A DNA stretch of 45,796 bases, from positions 1-45,796 of the forward strand of contig NZ_JAOULD010000011.1 in NCBI RefSeq assembly GCF_029882185.1. Direction: 5' to 3'. Below are positions 8,092-15,748 of this stretch, in pieces (the stretch's first letter is position 1; each line of letters starts with the position of its first letter). Under the pieces are notes generated by a model. It made no database searches and was not told the DNA's origin. It saw only the letters and a list, made by a program, of their open reading frames with translations. This stretch comes from Candidatus Nitrosopumilus sp. Its GTDB lineage: Archaea; Thermoproteota; Nitrososphaeria; Nitrososphaerales; Nitrosopumilaceae. Position numbers and translations under genes: made by a program.

Positions 8092-9049
8092 CCAAAAATG
8101 TTTTTTTAAATAATTTAAAAGAATTCATTGTTTCTCCAATGGGATTAAATTGTAAAATAGGTTGTTCAATTCCTGCATCAATAAAATTTGTCAGTTGCAC
8201 TTTACATTCTTCAGAGGTTCCAGATATTGTTAGGGATTGAAGCATCGAATCAGTCACTAATTCATGATTTGATTTGAATCCTGACTTTTGAAATTCTTCA
8301 AAAATATTTGATGTTTCATTTTGGAATCCATTTTTTGCCAAAAATTCTCTATAAATATTTCCTACAGAAATGTAAAATGCTACAGTCTTTTTTGCACGTT
8401 TTACTGCTTCTTCTGAATCTTCTGAAACACAAGTGATTAGCTGACATGTAACATCAATTTTTTTCTTTGATTGCATTTTTGCAATCGTTTGTTTCATTTC
8501 ATTTACTGGTCTTAGATAAAAAATCACGCCATCGCCTATATCCCATGCCAAATTCACCATTTTTTCATTTATTGCGGCAAGATAAATTGGGATTTTCTTT
8601 CTTTTTGGCTTGATAAGCAATGTAAAATTTTTTAGTTTGAAAATTTTTCCATCGTAATTCGCTGATTCTCCAGATGTAACAAGGCGAATTATATCTACAT
8701 ATTCCTTCATTCTTTGTATTGGTTTTTCAAATTTGTAACCATGGAATGATTCTACAATCGGCATGCTGCTGGTTCCAAGTCCTATGATCAGCCTTCCATT
8801 AGATAAAGTATCTGTCGTGACAGCTCCCATGGCAATAGTAGAAGGACTTCTGGAATAGATGTTGATAATTGATGAACCTATTTTTTGAGTGGTAGTCTTT
8901 GCTGAAACTGCTCCTAACATGGAAAAATTCTCCATTCCCCAAGTCTCAGGCACCCAAATAGCATCAGTATCTGTTTTTGATATTATCTCTGAGCACTGTA
9001 GCACCTCATCTATTGATAGTAGTGAGCCCAAACTGCATGCAATACGCAT
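8084..9049 (-). CDS. luciferase-like (LLM) oxidoreductase, probably F420-dependent
   Basis: The 321-residue product has the bacterial-luciferase TIM-barrel pattern: IWVPETWG near residue 35, the IGLGTSS segment after strand 4 and KPIQRMKEYVDIIRL in the helix region, close in style to F420-dependent methylene-tetrahydromethanopterin reductase and related dehydrogenases. Thaumarchaeota make F420, so F420 is the expected hydride carrier, but FMN cannot be excluded. It is the first gene of an operon with the thiolase and DUF35 protein (overlaps of 8 and 4 bp). The ATG at 9049 lies inside a perfect inverted repeat. Confidence 0.82.
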   Translation of the reverse strand: MRIACSLGSLLSIDEVLQCSEIISKTDTDAIWVPETWGMENFSMLGAVSAKTTTQKIGSSIINIYSRSPSTIAMGAVTTDTLSNGRLIIGLGTSSMPIVESFHGYKFEKPIQRMKEYVDIIRLVTSGESANYDGKIFKLKNFTLLIKPKRKKIPIYLAAINEKMVNLAWDIGDGVIFYLRPVNEMKQTIAKMQSKKKIDVTCQLITCVSEDSEEAVKRAKKTVAFYISVGNIYREFLAKNGFQNETSNIFEEFQKSGFKSNHELVTDSMLQSLTISGTSEECKVQLTNFIDAGIEQPILQFNPIGETMNSFKLFKKTFLDD

Positions 9050-9060
9050 GAAATGCGTAT
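9042..9060. promoter_or_regulatory. 8-bp inverted repeat spanning the start of the LLM-thiolase-DUF35 operon
   Basis: ATACGCAT (9042-9049) and ATGCGTAT (9053-9060) are exact reverse complements separated by 3 nt. The left arm contains the start codon of the LLM gene. As RNA it would form a hairpin that hides the start codon; as DNA it could be a repressor site covering the start of a leaderless transcript. Either reading is inference. Confidence 0.4.
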
Positions 9061-9138
9061 GTCTTTTGGATATTCTAGTGTATCTGTTTCTGTGCTAGTT
9101 GACCTCTTCGCTAATTGTCTCTGGATGCTTCTCTTTAG

Positions 9139-9366
9139 ATGGAATGGCCTAGTTTTACCATGACATTTCTAGAGAAAACCACCTCAAATGACTATAGGAG
9201 CACAGAAAGTGCCATATCTGATACTACTAAAATCCAGACAAGACTGGCAAGGAATCACTTTGATCTTTTCTGTAAAGCTGAATATGAAAACAGAACAGAA
9301 TCTGAAGTCATAGCAGAACTCAAAATATACAGGGAACAATCAAACGAGGAGAAATTCCAAAAATAA
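9139..9366 (+). pseudogene. truncated tyrosine-recombinase-like protein (N-terminal domain only)
   Basis: This 75-residue frame ends abruptly. Residues 25-75 (TTKIQTRLARNHFDLFCKAEYEN and the following Glu/Lys helix) resemble the N-terminal SAM-like, core-binding domain of archaeal phage-type integrases, which contact DNA and precede the catalytic domain. The R..H..R..Y catalytic half is absent, and downstream sequence in the other frames does not restore it. I read it as the remnant of an integrase. The match is by eye, so the identity is moderate. Confidence 0.45.
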
Positions 9367-9410
9367 CTCAAACATTAAATGAAAAAGGAGTTAGTATTGT
9401 AACTGATTTT

Positions 9411-9662
9411 TTGGCAAACGCCCCTGAAGAAATAGATTGTACACTAACAGGTTATTTTGCTATTTGTTGTGAACATAAAATTTTGCCTGAATACCTGCTT
9501 CCTCCATTCAATATTCGAATAATTGTTTCTTGTCAATCAGATCAAATGGTAAGAGATTGGGCTAATCAATTATCATCATTGTTAAATGAAAACGGAATTG
9601 ATACACAATTCAAAGATAATGGCTCAAATCTGGAAATAGACACTAGGGATAAGGAATCCTAA
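9411..9662 (+). CDS. hypothetical protein or gene fragment, 83 aa
   Basis: The open frame continues upstream of the TTG at 9411 without a stop to well before 9360, where it overlaps the end of the integrase-like fragment in another frame. No ATG occurs at a sensible place. The C-terminal half (IRIIVSCQSDQMVRDWANQLSSLL) has a believable strand-helix pattern, so it looks like protein-coding sequence that has lost its beginning. Family unknown. It is more likely a fragment than an intact gene. Confidence 0.4.
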   Translation: MANAPEEIDCTLTGYFAICCEHKILPEYLLPPFNIRIIVSCQSDQMVRDWANQLSSLLNENGIDTQFKDNGSNLEIDTRDKES

Positions 9663-9739
9663 TACTGGATTGCTGCGGTGATTATTTCAGGATCTGAATA
9701 AATAAAAAGATCAAATACTAGTTTGCCCTAAATTATACA

Positions 9740-9808
9740 ATGAATGAGCCTAAAAATAGGCATTTAGCGACTAAAATTATTGGTACAACTGTTTTAGCAA
9801 TAGGTTAA
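9740..9808 (+). pseudogene. 22-codon remnant resembling an N-terminal membrane anchor
   Basis: ATG 9740 opens 22 codons: a basic start (NEPKNRHLATK) followed by a hydrophobic run (IIGTTVLAIG), then TAA at 9806. This is how the N-terminus of many archaeal secreted or anchored proteins looks, but the hydrophobic segment is cut short. With the neighbouring fragments it suggests gene decay in 9139-10002. It may also be chance. Confidence 0.3.
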
Positions 9809-9855
9809 TTTTGATTGAGGCTGAAGATTATCAGATCCAAACATAACCAATATCA

Positions 9856-10002
9856 TTGAGTCAGCAGATATTCTTAGAAAAAAAGGAGATAAAGACAACC
9901 TTTTGGGATTATGCAACAAAATATGCTTCTGCAAGCAAGGATGAATCTTTCGTAGAGGAATTGGCATACTGTATGGTCACATTGCATAGAACTGGCGCAT
10001 AA
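9856..10002 (+). CDS. small hypothetical protein, 48 aa, or fragment
   Basis: A TTG start at 9856 gives 48 residues ending at TAA 10000-10002. The sequence (FWDYATKYASASKDESFVEELAYCMVTLHR) reads like a short helical cytoplasmic protein. Its composition is protein-like, but the start is weak and it lies among remnants. The 349 bp between the preceding 83-residue frame and the nucleotidyltransferase gene hold only this frame and the 22-codon remnant. Confidence 0.35.
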   Translation: MSQQIFLEKKEIKTTFWDYATKYASASKDESFVEELAYCMVTLHRTGA

Positions 10003-10011
10003 TTTGTAATT

Positions 10012-10680
10012 TTATTTAATTATTTTATCTACTTCTAAAGCACATTCTTCCATGTCTTTGAAAGAATCCACTGAATACCATTTCGCATTTTTGAATTTCA
10101 TTGTGTTTAGAATTCCTTTTTTTGCATAATCTGGAAATACAGTTTTCTCAATATCTCCCTTGTTTGGAAGGTCTTTTAGAATTCCTTTTTTTAAATGGTA
10201 AACCCCTGCATTCATCCATGTATTTGAAATTTCTTTTTTCTCTCTAAAATTTACTATCTTATCATTATCTGTTTCCAAAATTCCATATTTTGTTCTTAAT
10301 TCAATTGCAGCAATTGCGTTTTCCTTTGTTGCAAGTTTTTTTAAATCAATGTCAGTTATAGTGTCTCCATTTATCACAAAAAATGATTCTTCGTTAAACA
10401 TCTTGCCTGCTTTTTTAATTGCACCACCTGTTCCTAAAGGTGATTTTTCTATTGAAAATTTTATTTTGATTCCTACATCTTTCATGTTCAAATGATTTTC
10501 AATCATCTCTTGTTTGTATCCTGTACAAATAATGGCTTCAGTGACCCCAAATTTTTTCAAATATTTTAATTGCCATTCGATTATTGGAATATTTTTAATT
10601 GGGATTAGAGGTTTTGGAACATAATCTGTAATTGGTCTTAATCTTTTACCTCTACCACCAGCTAAAATAATTGCTTTCAT
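10012..10680 (-). CDS. sugar-1-phosphate nucleotidyltransferase
   Basis: This 222-residue enzyme has the nucleotidyltransferase signature near its N-terminus (LAGGRGKRLRPIT, then VPKPLIPI) and a metal-binding NGDTITD segment near residue 100. It belongs with GDP-mannose or glucose-1-phosphate nucleotidyltransferases that make NDP-sugars for glycans, S-layer glycosylation or lipids. It consists of the catalytic domain only, without the beta-helix acyltransferase-like C-terminus of longer members. The sugar and nucleotide are not predictable by eye. It begins immediately after the stop of the 10681 gene, so they share a message. Confidence 0.85.
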   Translation of the reverse strand: MKAIILAGGRGKRLRPITDYVPKPLIPIKNIPIIEWQLKYLKKFGVTEAIICTGYKQEMIENHLNMKDVGIKIKFSIEKSPLGTGGAIKKAGKMFNEESFFVINGDTITDIDLKKLATKENAIAAIELRTKYGILETDNDKIVNFREKKEISNTWMNAGVYHLKKGILKDLPNKGDIEKTVFPDYAKKGILNTMKFKNAKWYSVDSFKDMEECALEVDKIIK

Positions 10681-10941
10681 CTAACTGGTTGTATTTTTTT
10701 TAGGTTTTATATTTTCAGAATTTACAAGATCTTCCATCTTTTTTGCAAATTCATTGTAGATCTTTTCTAGTTCCTTTAACGGCATCTCAATTCCCAATAA
10801 CTCCATTGTTTTGTTCCAGGATTCGATATATTTTTCATCATCAAGGCCTTTGCCTAGAGTTTCAGCTATCGAATGAATTCCTTCAGTTTTTCCCAAGGCG
10901 TAAATTGCAATCTCTTTGTCTGTTAGCATTGAATCATTCAC
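10681..10941 (-). CDS. helical hypothetical protein, 82-86 aa
   Basis: Two starts are possible: GTG 10941, which overlaps the upstream 41-residue gene by 8 bp, or ATG 10929, which lies 4 bp after that gene's stop. The product is Glu/Lys-rich and helical with no Cys or membrane segment; residues 15-70 may fold as a small helical bundle. It is sandwiched between a small Cys protein and the nucleotidyltransferase in a compact minus-strand operon. Function is unknown. Confidence 0.65.
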   Translation of the reverse strand: MNDSMLTDKEIAIYALGKTEGIHSIAETLGKGLDDEKYIESWNKTMELLGIEMPLKELEKIYNEFAKKMEDLVNSENIKPKKNTTS

Positions 10942-11059
10942 TTTCAGTCAAGTAGTAATGTAATTCAGTGTAGCATTCTACACAATATTCTTCAAAATCA
11001 GTGTGATCACAATCATATACTTTATTCACATTATTTTCACATTTTGCACAAGCGGGCAT
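10934..11059 (-). CDS. small Cys-rich protein, 41 aa (probable zinc binder)
   Basis: ATG 11059 to TGA 10934 encodes 41 residues with C4-x2-C7, C17, H19, C26-x2-C29 and H34. The two CxxC knuckles about 20 residues apart are a classic zinc-ribbon or treble-clef arrangement. It lies 9 bp downstream of the 11069-11479 gene and overlaps or abuts the next gene, so it fits an operon of membrane protein, zinc protein, helical protein and nucleotidyltransferase. No function is assignable. Confidence 0.6.
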   Translation of the reverse strand: MPACAKCENNVNKVYDCDHTDFEEYCVECYTELHYYLTESE

Positions 11060-11068
11060 TTCAATCGT

Positions 11069-11479
11069 TTAGGATTTTTTGATTTTAAGTATGCCTAATC
11101 CAATCTGAACTAGTCCTGCAATAATTAATGGGACTGTTTCAGCAAGTATGCTTCGTCCTGATGCTTCTTCCATGGCTTCTGCATTTCCAATCACAACTGC
11201 TCCTCCTATAATGATCAAAATACCTGCAATAATTATCATGATGCCTAGACCTTTTGATGGTTCTTTTTTGGAAATGAAAAATGCAATAATCGGTAAAATC
11301 AATGCCGGAAGCCCCAATCCCATACCTCTAGTTTTATGATCAAATGGTATGAAACCATCACCACTATCCGTACTGTACCCTACAACTACATCCATGCCAT
11401 AAACTACCAGTAATGCAATTGCAATGCCTGTAATGATCAATGCAGGGGTTAAAGCCATGAAAAATTTTGTTTTGAACAA
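11069..11479 (-). CDS. small multi-pass membrane protein, 129-136 aa
   Basis: Four hydrophobic segments (about 8-28, 53-68, 74-98 and 111-131) make this an integral membrane protein. The loop after the first helix is Gly/Asp-rich (GYSTDSGDGFIPFDHKTRG). The start may be TTG 11479, 9 bp after the purK stop, or ATG 11458. It is downstream of purK on the same strand and probably co-transcribed, but nothing in the sequence connects it to purine synthesis. Family unknown. Confidence 0.65.
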   Translation of the reverse strand: MFKTKFFMALTPALIITGIAIALLVVYGMDVVVGYSTDSGDGFIPFDHKTRGMGLGLPALILPIIAFFISKKEPSKGLGIMIIIAGILIIIGGAVVIGNAEAMEEASGRSILAETVPLIIAGLVQIGLGILKIKKS

Positions 11480-11488
11480 TTAATAAAT

Positions 11489-12634
11489 CTAATTAGATCG
11501 TCTGACAATCATTTTGGGTTTTAATAATTCTAATTTATTTAACAATTCATTAATTGACTCTCCTTTCATTCCTACAATATTGGCATGCCCTAGTTTGCGT
11601 AATGGCTTTGAGATTTTCTTACCGTACATTTTCAAAAATACTCCTGAATTAGAGATGTCCAAAGGTAAGTATTCTCCCGTAAAACTCTCATCGCCTAAAA
11701 TATTGTACATTATTGAATTATGAATTAGTTTGGTGCTGCCTAAATCTAATCCTAAAATCGCTCGCAAATGTTGTTCAAATTGTGATGTTTCGCTTGACTG
11801 TAAAGTATGGTGACCTGAATTATGGACCCTTGGCGCTATTTCATTGATCACAATATTTTCATCTTGAGTAACAAACATCTCTATCCCAAAAATTCCTGCA
11901 CCTTTTAGTACAGACATTGTTTTTTCTGCTATCTCTTCTGCTTTTTTTGAAATCTCTCTTGAAACTCTGGCAGGTGCAATAGTTTCCCTCAAAATATTTT
12001 CATGATGAATGTTTTCAACTAATGGATATGTCTTAATTTGACCTTTCGTGTTTCTTGAGGCAATAACTGAAACTTCCATGATAAATGGCACAAATTTTTC
12101 TAAAAGGAGTGGCTGTCCTTTAAAATAATCATATGCCTTTTGTATTTCATCTTTAGAATTAATTTTAAAATTGCCTCTTCCATCATAAGCATCTCTGCGA
12201 GCCTTTAACATTGCTGGGATGCCAAATTTTTGCAAACCTGTTTTAACATCATCCATATTTTTTATTTCCACAAATTCAGGAACCGGAATATCATGTTCAA
12301 GCAAAAATGATTTTTGTAAGAATTTATCTTGGATTATTTTTAATGTTTCAGGAGAAGGGTTGATTTCAGCTTTATCTTCAACTGATTTTAAAACATCACT
12401 GTCTCCTGATTCAATTTCATATGTAATGATATCTGATTTTGTTGCAAGTTCTATTATGGCATCTTTATTTTTAAAATCTGCAATAATCTGTGTTGCTCCA
12501 ACTTGTGCTGCTGGGCAATTTTCAGTAGGATCTAACACAATAATTTCAGATATCTCATTGGGCATTTTCTTTGCAGCCTCTGCAATCATCATTCCTAGTT
12601 GACCTCCGCCGATAATTCCTAGAACTTTTGACAT
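11489..12634 (-). CDS. purK: 5-(carboxyamino)imidazole ribonucleotide synthase (PurK)
   Basis: This ATP-grasp enzyme makes N5-CAIR from AIR, bicarbonate and ATP. At 381 residues it is normal for PurK. It shows the N-terminal GIIGGGQLGMM nucleotide-fold start, MLKARRDAYDGRGNFKI in the ATP-grasp domain, EKFVPFIMEVSVI, and the metal-binding FVTQDENIVINEIAPRVHNSGH. It starts at ATG 12634 and is divergent from purE across 105 bp. Together PurK and PurE convert AIR to CAIR by the two-step bacterial-type route. Confidence 0.96.
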   Translation of the reverse strand: MSKVLGIIGGGQLGMMIAEAAKKMPNEISEIIVLDPTENCPAAQVGATQIIADFKNKDAIIELATKSDIITYEIESGDSDVLKSVEDKAEINPSPETLKIIQDKFLQKSFLLEHDIPVPEFVEIKNMDDVKTGLQKFGIPAMLKARRDAYDGRGNFKINSKDEIQKAYDYFKGQPLLLEKFVPFIMEVSVIASRNTKGQIKTYPLVENIHHENILRETIAPARVSREISKKAEEIAEKTMSVLKGAGIFGIEMFVTQDENIVINEIAPRVHNSGHHTLQSSETSQFEQHLRAILGLDLGSTKLIHNSIMYNILGDESFTGEYLPLDISNSGVFLKMYGKKISKPLRKLGHANIVGMKGESINELLNKLELLKPKMIVRRSN

Positions 12635-12739
12635 TACAAGAAGGGTGTTTTTGGATTAAAAATATCTAATGTTGCTCAAAATATTTGTTGATTTTTTTGC
12701 AATAGAATTGTTAATTACTCGCTAGTTTTTTCTAATATT
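12635..12739. promoter_or_regulatory. divergent purK / purE promoter region
   Basis: This 105-bp gap holds both promoters. TTAATTA at 12711-12717 is centred about 26 bp before the purE ATG (12740), and an AT-rich TTTTTAAT on the minus strand (12655-12662) is centred about 25 bp before the purK ATG (12634). Both spacings fit leaderless archaeal transcripts. I see no clear palindrome for a shared purine regulator. Confidence 0.4.
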
Positions 12740-13315
12740 ATGGCATATTCCAAAAAACCTTTGGTTGGAATTATCATGGGGTCTAGCTCAGATAGTAGAA
12801 TAATGCAAGGTGCAGCTGAAATTTTAGATGAATATAAAATTAAACATGAAGATCAAATTGTATCGGCGCATAGAACTCCTGCCAGATTATCAGAATATGC
12901 AAAACATGCTGAAAAAATGGGATTCAAAATAATAATTGCAGGTGCAGGTGGGGCTGCGCATTTACCGGGAATGATTGCATCTCATACAACAATACCTGTT
13001 ATCGGAGTTCCGATACTTGTATACAATGATAAACATCCCAAAAAAACAGATATGACAAAATTTTCTGCATTTGGGGGATTGGATTCATTGTTGTCTATTA
13101 CCGAAATGCCTTCAGGATCTCCTGTTGTTGCTGTCGGTATTAACAAAGCAGGAAATGCGGGGATTTATGCAATGAAGATGCTTGCAAATGAATTTCCAGA
13201 TTTAAAAAAGAAATTAAAACAACACAAATCCAATCAACACAATTCAGTTATGAAAGAATCTAATCAGTTAAAGAAACAAGGTCTTTCAAAATTTGCCAAA
13301 AGCAAATTCAAGTAA
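12740..13315 (+). CDS. purE: N5-carboxyaminoimidazole ribonucleotide mutase (PurE, class I)
   Basis: PurE rearranges N5-CAIR to CAIR. The N-terminal 155 residues have the class I signatures: VGIIMGSSSDSRIM, the SAHRTP motif (residues 43-48) with the catalytic His, and AGAGGAAHLPGMIAS. At 191 residues it is longer than usual because of a Lys/Gln/Ser-rich tail (from about residue 156) that looks disordered. It starts at ATG 12740, divergent from purK, and ends 1 bp before the end of the convergent threonine dehydratase gene. Confidence 0.96.
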   Translation: MAYSKKPLVGIIMGSSSDSRIMQGAAEILDEYKIKHEDQIVSAHRTPARLSEYAKHAEKMGFKIIIAGAGGAAHLPGMIASHTTIPVIGVPILVYNDKHPKKTDMTKFSAFGGLDSLLSITEMPSGSPVVAVGINKAGNAGIYAMKMLANEFPDLKKKLKQHKSNQHNSVMKESNQLKKQGLSKFAKSKFK

Positions 13316-13316
13316 A

Positions 13317-14525
13317 TTATGTCAATAGCGTGAATTGAATATTTTTTTCTTTTAGTGCATCAATTAACAATTGAGCTTGCTCTCTGCCTTGTGTTTCCAG
13401 ACTCAATGTTACCCCTGCAGAACCTGCACTGATTGCAGAACTGAGTCTGTCATGAACTACCTCTACAATGTTGGCATTTGCTAAAGTAATTTCATCAACA
13501 ATTTCTTTGAATGCTCCTGGCCTGTCAGGCAATAAAATAGATAATTTGAGTAGACGTCCCATTCCGGCAAGACCTTTGTCCACTATTTGTCCTAGCAGAT
13601 ACATGTCTACATTACCTCCTGCTAAAACTGCTACTACTTTTTTTCCAATTGCTGGTTTTTTTGATATTAGATAAGCTAAACTTGAAGCTCCTGCAGGCTC
13701 CACTACAAATTTCATCCTCTCCATTAATAGAAACATGGCTTTGGTGATTTCTACATCATCAACTAGAACTATTTCATCGATGAGTTCTTTGATGATTGAA
13801 AATGTTAATTGTCCTGGAACTTTTACCGAGATGCCGTCTGCTATGGTTCTTTCTCCTCCGCTAGCGGTAATTGATCCTTGTTTCACTGAATCATACATTG
13901 CTGGAAATGATTTTGATTGAACTCCTATGACTTTGATTTGAGGATTACTTTCTTTTATTGCAATTAATATTCCGGCTGCCAGTCCTCCTCCTCCTATGGG
14001 GAGATAGATCTCATCTACATCTGATAATTCATCTAAAATCTCAAGACCAATAACACCTTGTGCTGCTATGACTTGAGGATCATCAAATGCATGTATCATT
14101 GTTGCCCCTGTCTCTTTTGCTATTTCTTTTGCTTTGGAAGATGATTCATCATAGTTTACTCCTTCCAAAATTACTTTGGCGCCATACCCTCTTGTTGCTG
14201 CAACTTTAGCTGGTGATGCATTTTTTGGCATTACAATAGTACAAGGTATTTTCTCTAATGCAGATGCAAATGCAACTCCTTGTGCATGATTTCCTGCTGA
14301 TGCTGCAACAACCCCGTATTTTTTTTCTTCATCTGATAATGATTTGATTTTAAAATATGCTCCTCGAATTTTAAAAGAACCTGTCTTTTGTTGAAATTCT
14401 GCTTTTAGGTAGATTTCCGAACCCGTCATCTCACTAAATGTTGGAGAATGAATAAGTGGTGTTTTCCTTATTTCATGACCTCGTAAGGAATTTGCTACAA
14501 GTATGTCATCATATGATGGGTTCAT
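13317..14525 (-). CDS. ilvA: threonine ammonia-lyase (threonine dehydratase) with C-terminal ACT domain
   Basis: A 402-residue PLP enzyme that deaminates threonine to 2-oxobutyrate, the first step from threonine toward isoleucine. K52 in TGSFKIRGA binds PLP, PIGGGGLAAG is the phosphate-binding Gly cluster, and a single ACT regulatory domain spans about 325-402 (LLKLSILLPDRPGAFKEIVDEI). One ACT domain matches the shorter TdcB/archaeal type rather than the two-ACT E. coli IlvA, so the biosynthetic or catabolic role is inferred. Thaumarchaea can also make isoleucine by citramalate, which leaves its main role open. Confidence 0.92.
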   Translation of the reverse strand: MNPSYDDILVANSLRGHEIRKTPLIHSPTFSEMTGSEIYLKAEFQQKTGSFKIRGAYFKIKSLSDEEKKYGVVAASAGNHAQGVAFASALEKIPCTIVMPKNASPAKVAATRGYGAKVILEGVNYDESSSKAKEIAKETGATMIHAFDDPQVIAAQGVIGLEILDELSDVDEIYLPIGGGGLAAGILIAIKESNPQIKVIGVQSKSFPAMYDSVKQGSITASGGERTIADGISVKVPGQLTFSIIKELIDEIVLVDDVEITKAMFLLMERMKFVVEPAGASSLAYLISKKPAIGKKVVAVLAGGNVDMYLLGQIVDKGLAGMGRLLKLSILLPDRPGAFKEIVDEITLANANIVEVVHDRLSSAISAGSAGVTLSLETQGREQAQLLIDALKEKNIQFTLLT

Positions 14526-14650
14526 TGGAAATGTTGCTATGGATTTACTGTATTTGACTTCTTCTATACAAAATTTGCATCTTTAGTCAAATTTTATGCG
14601 TAAATTATCAGGTATGGCTAAATAGTTGTAAACAGTTCTTCAAAATATAT

Positions 14651-14703
14651 CCAGGAACCGGATCCTCCCCTTTGAGATAATTTCTCATTTTCCGGTTTCT
14701 TGG
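14651..14703. repeat. imperfect inverted repeat with an inner hairpin, between ilvA and the 14705 gene
   Basis: CCAGGAACCGG (14651-14661) pairs imperfectly with CCGGTTTCTTGG (14692-14703), and inside them TGAGA-TAATT-TCTCA (14673-14687) forms a 5-bp hairpin. The structure sits 2 bp after the stop of the 279-residue minus-strand gene and upstream of ilvA. Its relatively GC-rich stems stand out from the AT-rich surroundings. It could be a 3'-end processing or termination structure for the 14705 gene, or a small RNA. This is inferred from sequence only. Confidence 0.35.
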
Positions 14704-14704
14704 T

Positions 14705-15544
14705 TTATAATTTAATAATAGTTTCTAATTCTGATAAACGTTTCAAGATATTTTCTTTTGTTGAATCAGACATCTTTCTTGGATCAAAGACTCCTTCACG
14801 GTTGCCGTTTTTGATAAATTCCAAATCTAACGTTAGTAAACATCCTTCTTCTCCTGCAACTAATCTAGGATCATCTATTAACACATTTGATGTTTGATAA
14901 GTTTCAACTAGCAACGAATCAAGTTCTGAAAAAAGTTTAGATTTTTTTTCAGACAGTTCTTGAAAATCAACATTTGTCTCCTTTTGAATTTCTTCAAAAA
15001 CTTTTTCTCTAAACTCGTCATTTTCATAAAATACTTCAAATAATTTTTGATGATCAAAATCTTTGTAACCTAATTCTTTTAGTTTGTTTAAAACGATTTG
15101 ATCACTGTTATCTGAGAATTGTTCTTGTTCATTTTTTGTCAGATCTACAATTTCAGATAGTTCTTTTTGGCAATCAATCACTCTTTGAACTGGCTTGTAG
15201 TATAGTAAAACATGGAATTGTAATGATAAATGACCTGATAGCAAATAACTGCCTTCCTTAATCTCAAATTTTGTGAAGATTCTTCGGACATCTTGATTAT
15301 TAGTAATTGAGACATCTTGTACAGACCATTCTTTTAATGAATCATTAATTTTTTGAAAATAATCTGAAATTAATTTTGGATCAAATGTTTTTTGTTCTGT
15401 TACTGTTGAATCTCCCATCATAACTTTCACATCGATCATTTTTGTAAAATCAATTATTTTTGGAAGAAATGCTTTTTGAATCGATTCATTTTTTTCATTT
15501 AGCAGATGGATGAATTCATTGGATGATCTTGAACCTAATCTCAC
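14705..15544 (-). CDS. hypothetical protein, 279 aa
   Basis: The start is GTG at 15544. The protein is soluble and charged, with long helical stretches (about 135-225) that could form coiled coils and a beta-rich segment at 75-115. No Cys cluster, ATP motif or membrane helix is apparent. I do not recognise the family. It is transcribed away from the cyclase locus (divergent from the zinc-ribbon gene at 15603), and a hairpin lies just past its stop. Confidence 0.75.
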   Translation of the reverse strand: MRLGSRSSNEFIHLLNEKNESIQKAFLPKIIDFTKMIDVKVMMGDSTVTEQKTFDPKLISDYFQKINDSLKEWSVQDVSITNNQDVRRIFTKFEIKEGSYLLSGHLSLQFHVLLYYKPVQRVIDCQKELSEIVDLTKNEQEQFSDNSDQIVLNKLKELGYKDFDHQKLFEVFYENDEFREKVFEEIQKETNVDFQELSEKKSKLFSELDSLLVETYQTSNVLIDDPRLVAGEEGCLLTLDLEFIKNGNREGVFDPRKMSDSTKENILKRLSELETIIKL

Positions 15545-15602
15545 AAAAAATAGAAAATAATTGCACTCCTTAAACCTTCATCATTAAATCTAAATAGATT
15601 GG

Positions 15603-15740
15603 ATGGGTATTATAGGCATGAATGCATCTGATACTGCTTGTGACAATTGTGATGGAATCATCATAGAATATTACCATGATGGCTACAGGGGGAGAAGGGG
15701 TAAATGCTCTAAATGCAGTACAGATTTTCCCTTGGATTGA
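15603..15740 (+). CDS. small zinc-ribbon protein, 40-45 aa, upstream of the cyclase
   Basis: In-frame ATGs occur at 15603 and 15618, and the frame ends at TGA 15738-15740. With the second start it is 40 residues: C8-x2-C11, a basic turn (YRGRRGK) and C30-x2-C33. This is a minimal four-Cys zinc ribbon. The cyclase gene begins 8 bp downstream on the same strand, so the two are very likely co-transcribed. Confidence 0.6.
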   Translation: MGIIGMNASDTACDNCDGIIIEYYHDGYRGRRGKCSKCSTDFPLD

Positions 15741-15748
15741 GATAAAAA

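Noticed and set aside
12219-12602. 127-codon open frame on + strand
   Set aside because: It lies wholly inside purK on the opposite strand. Its Ser/Ile-rich composition is what antisense of AT-rich coding sequence gives.
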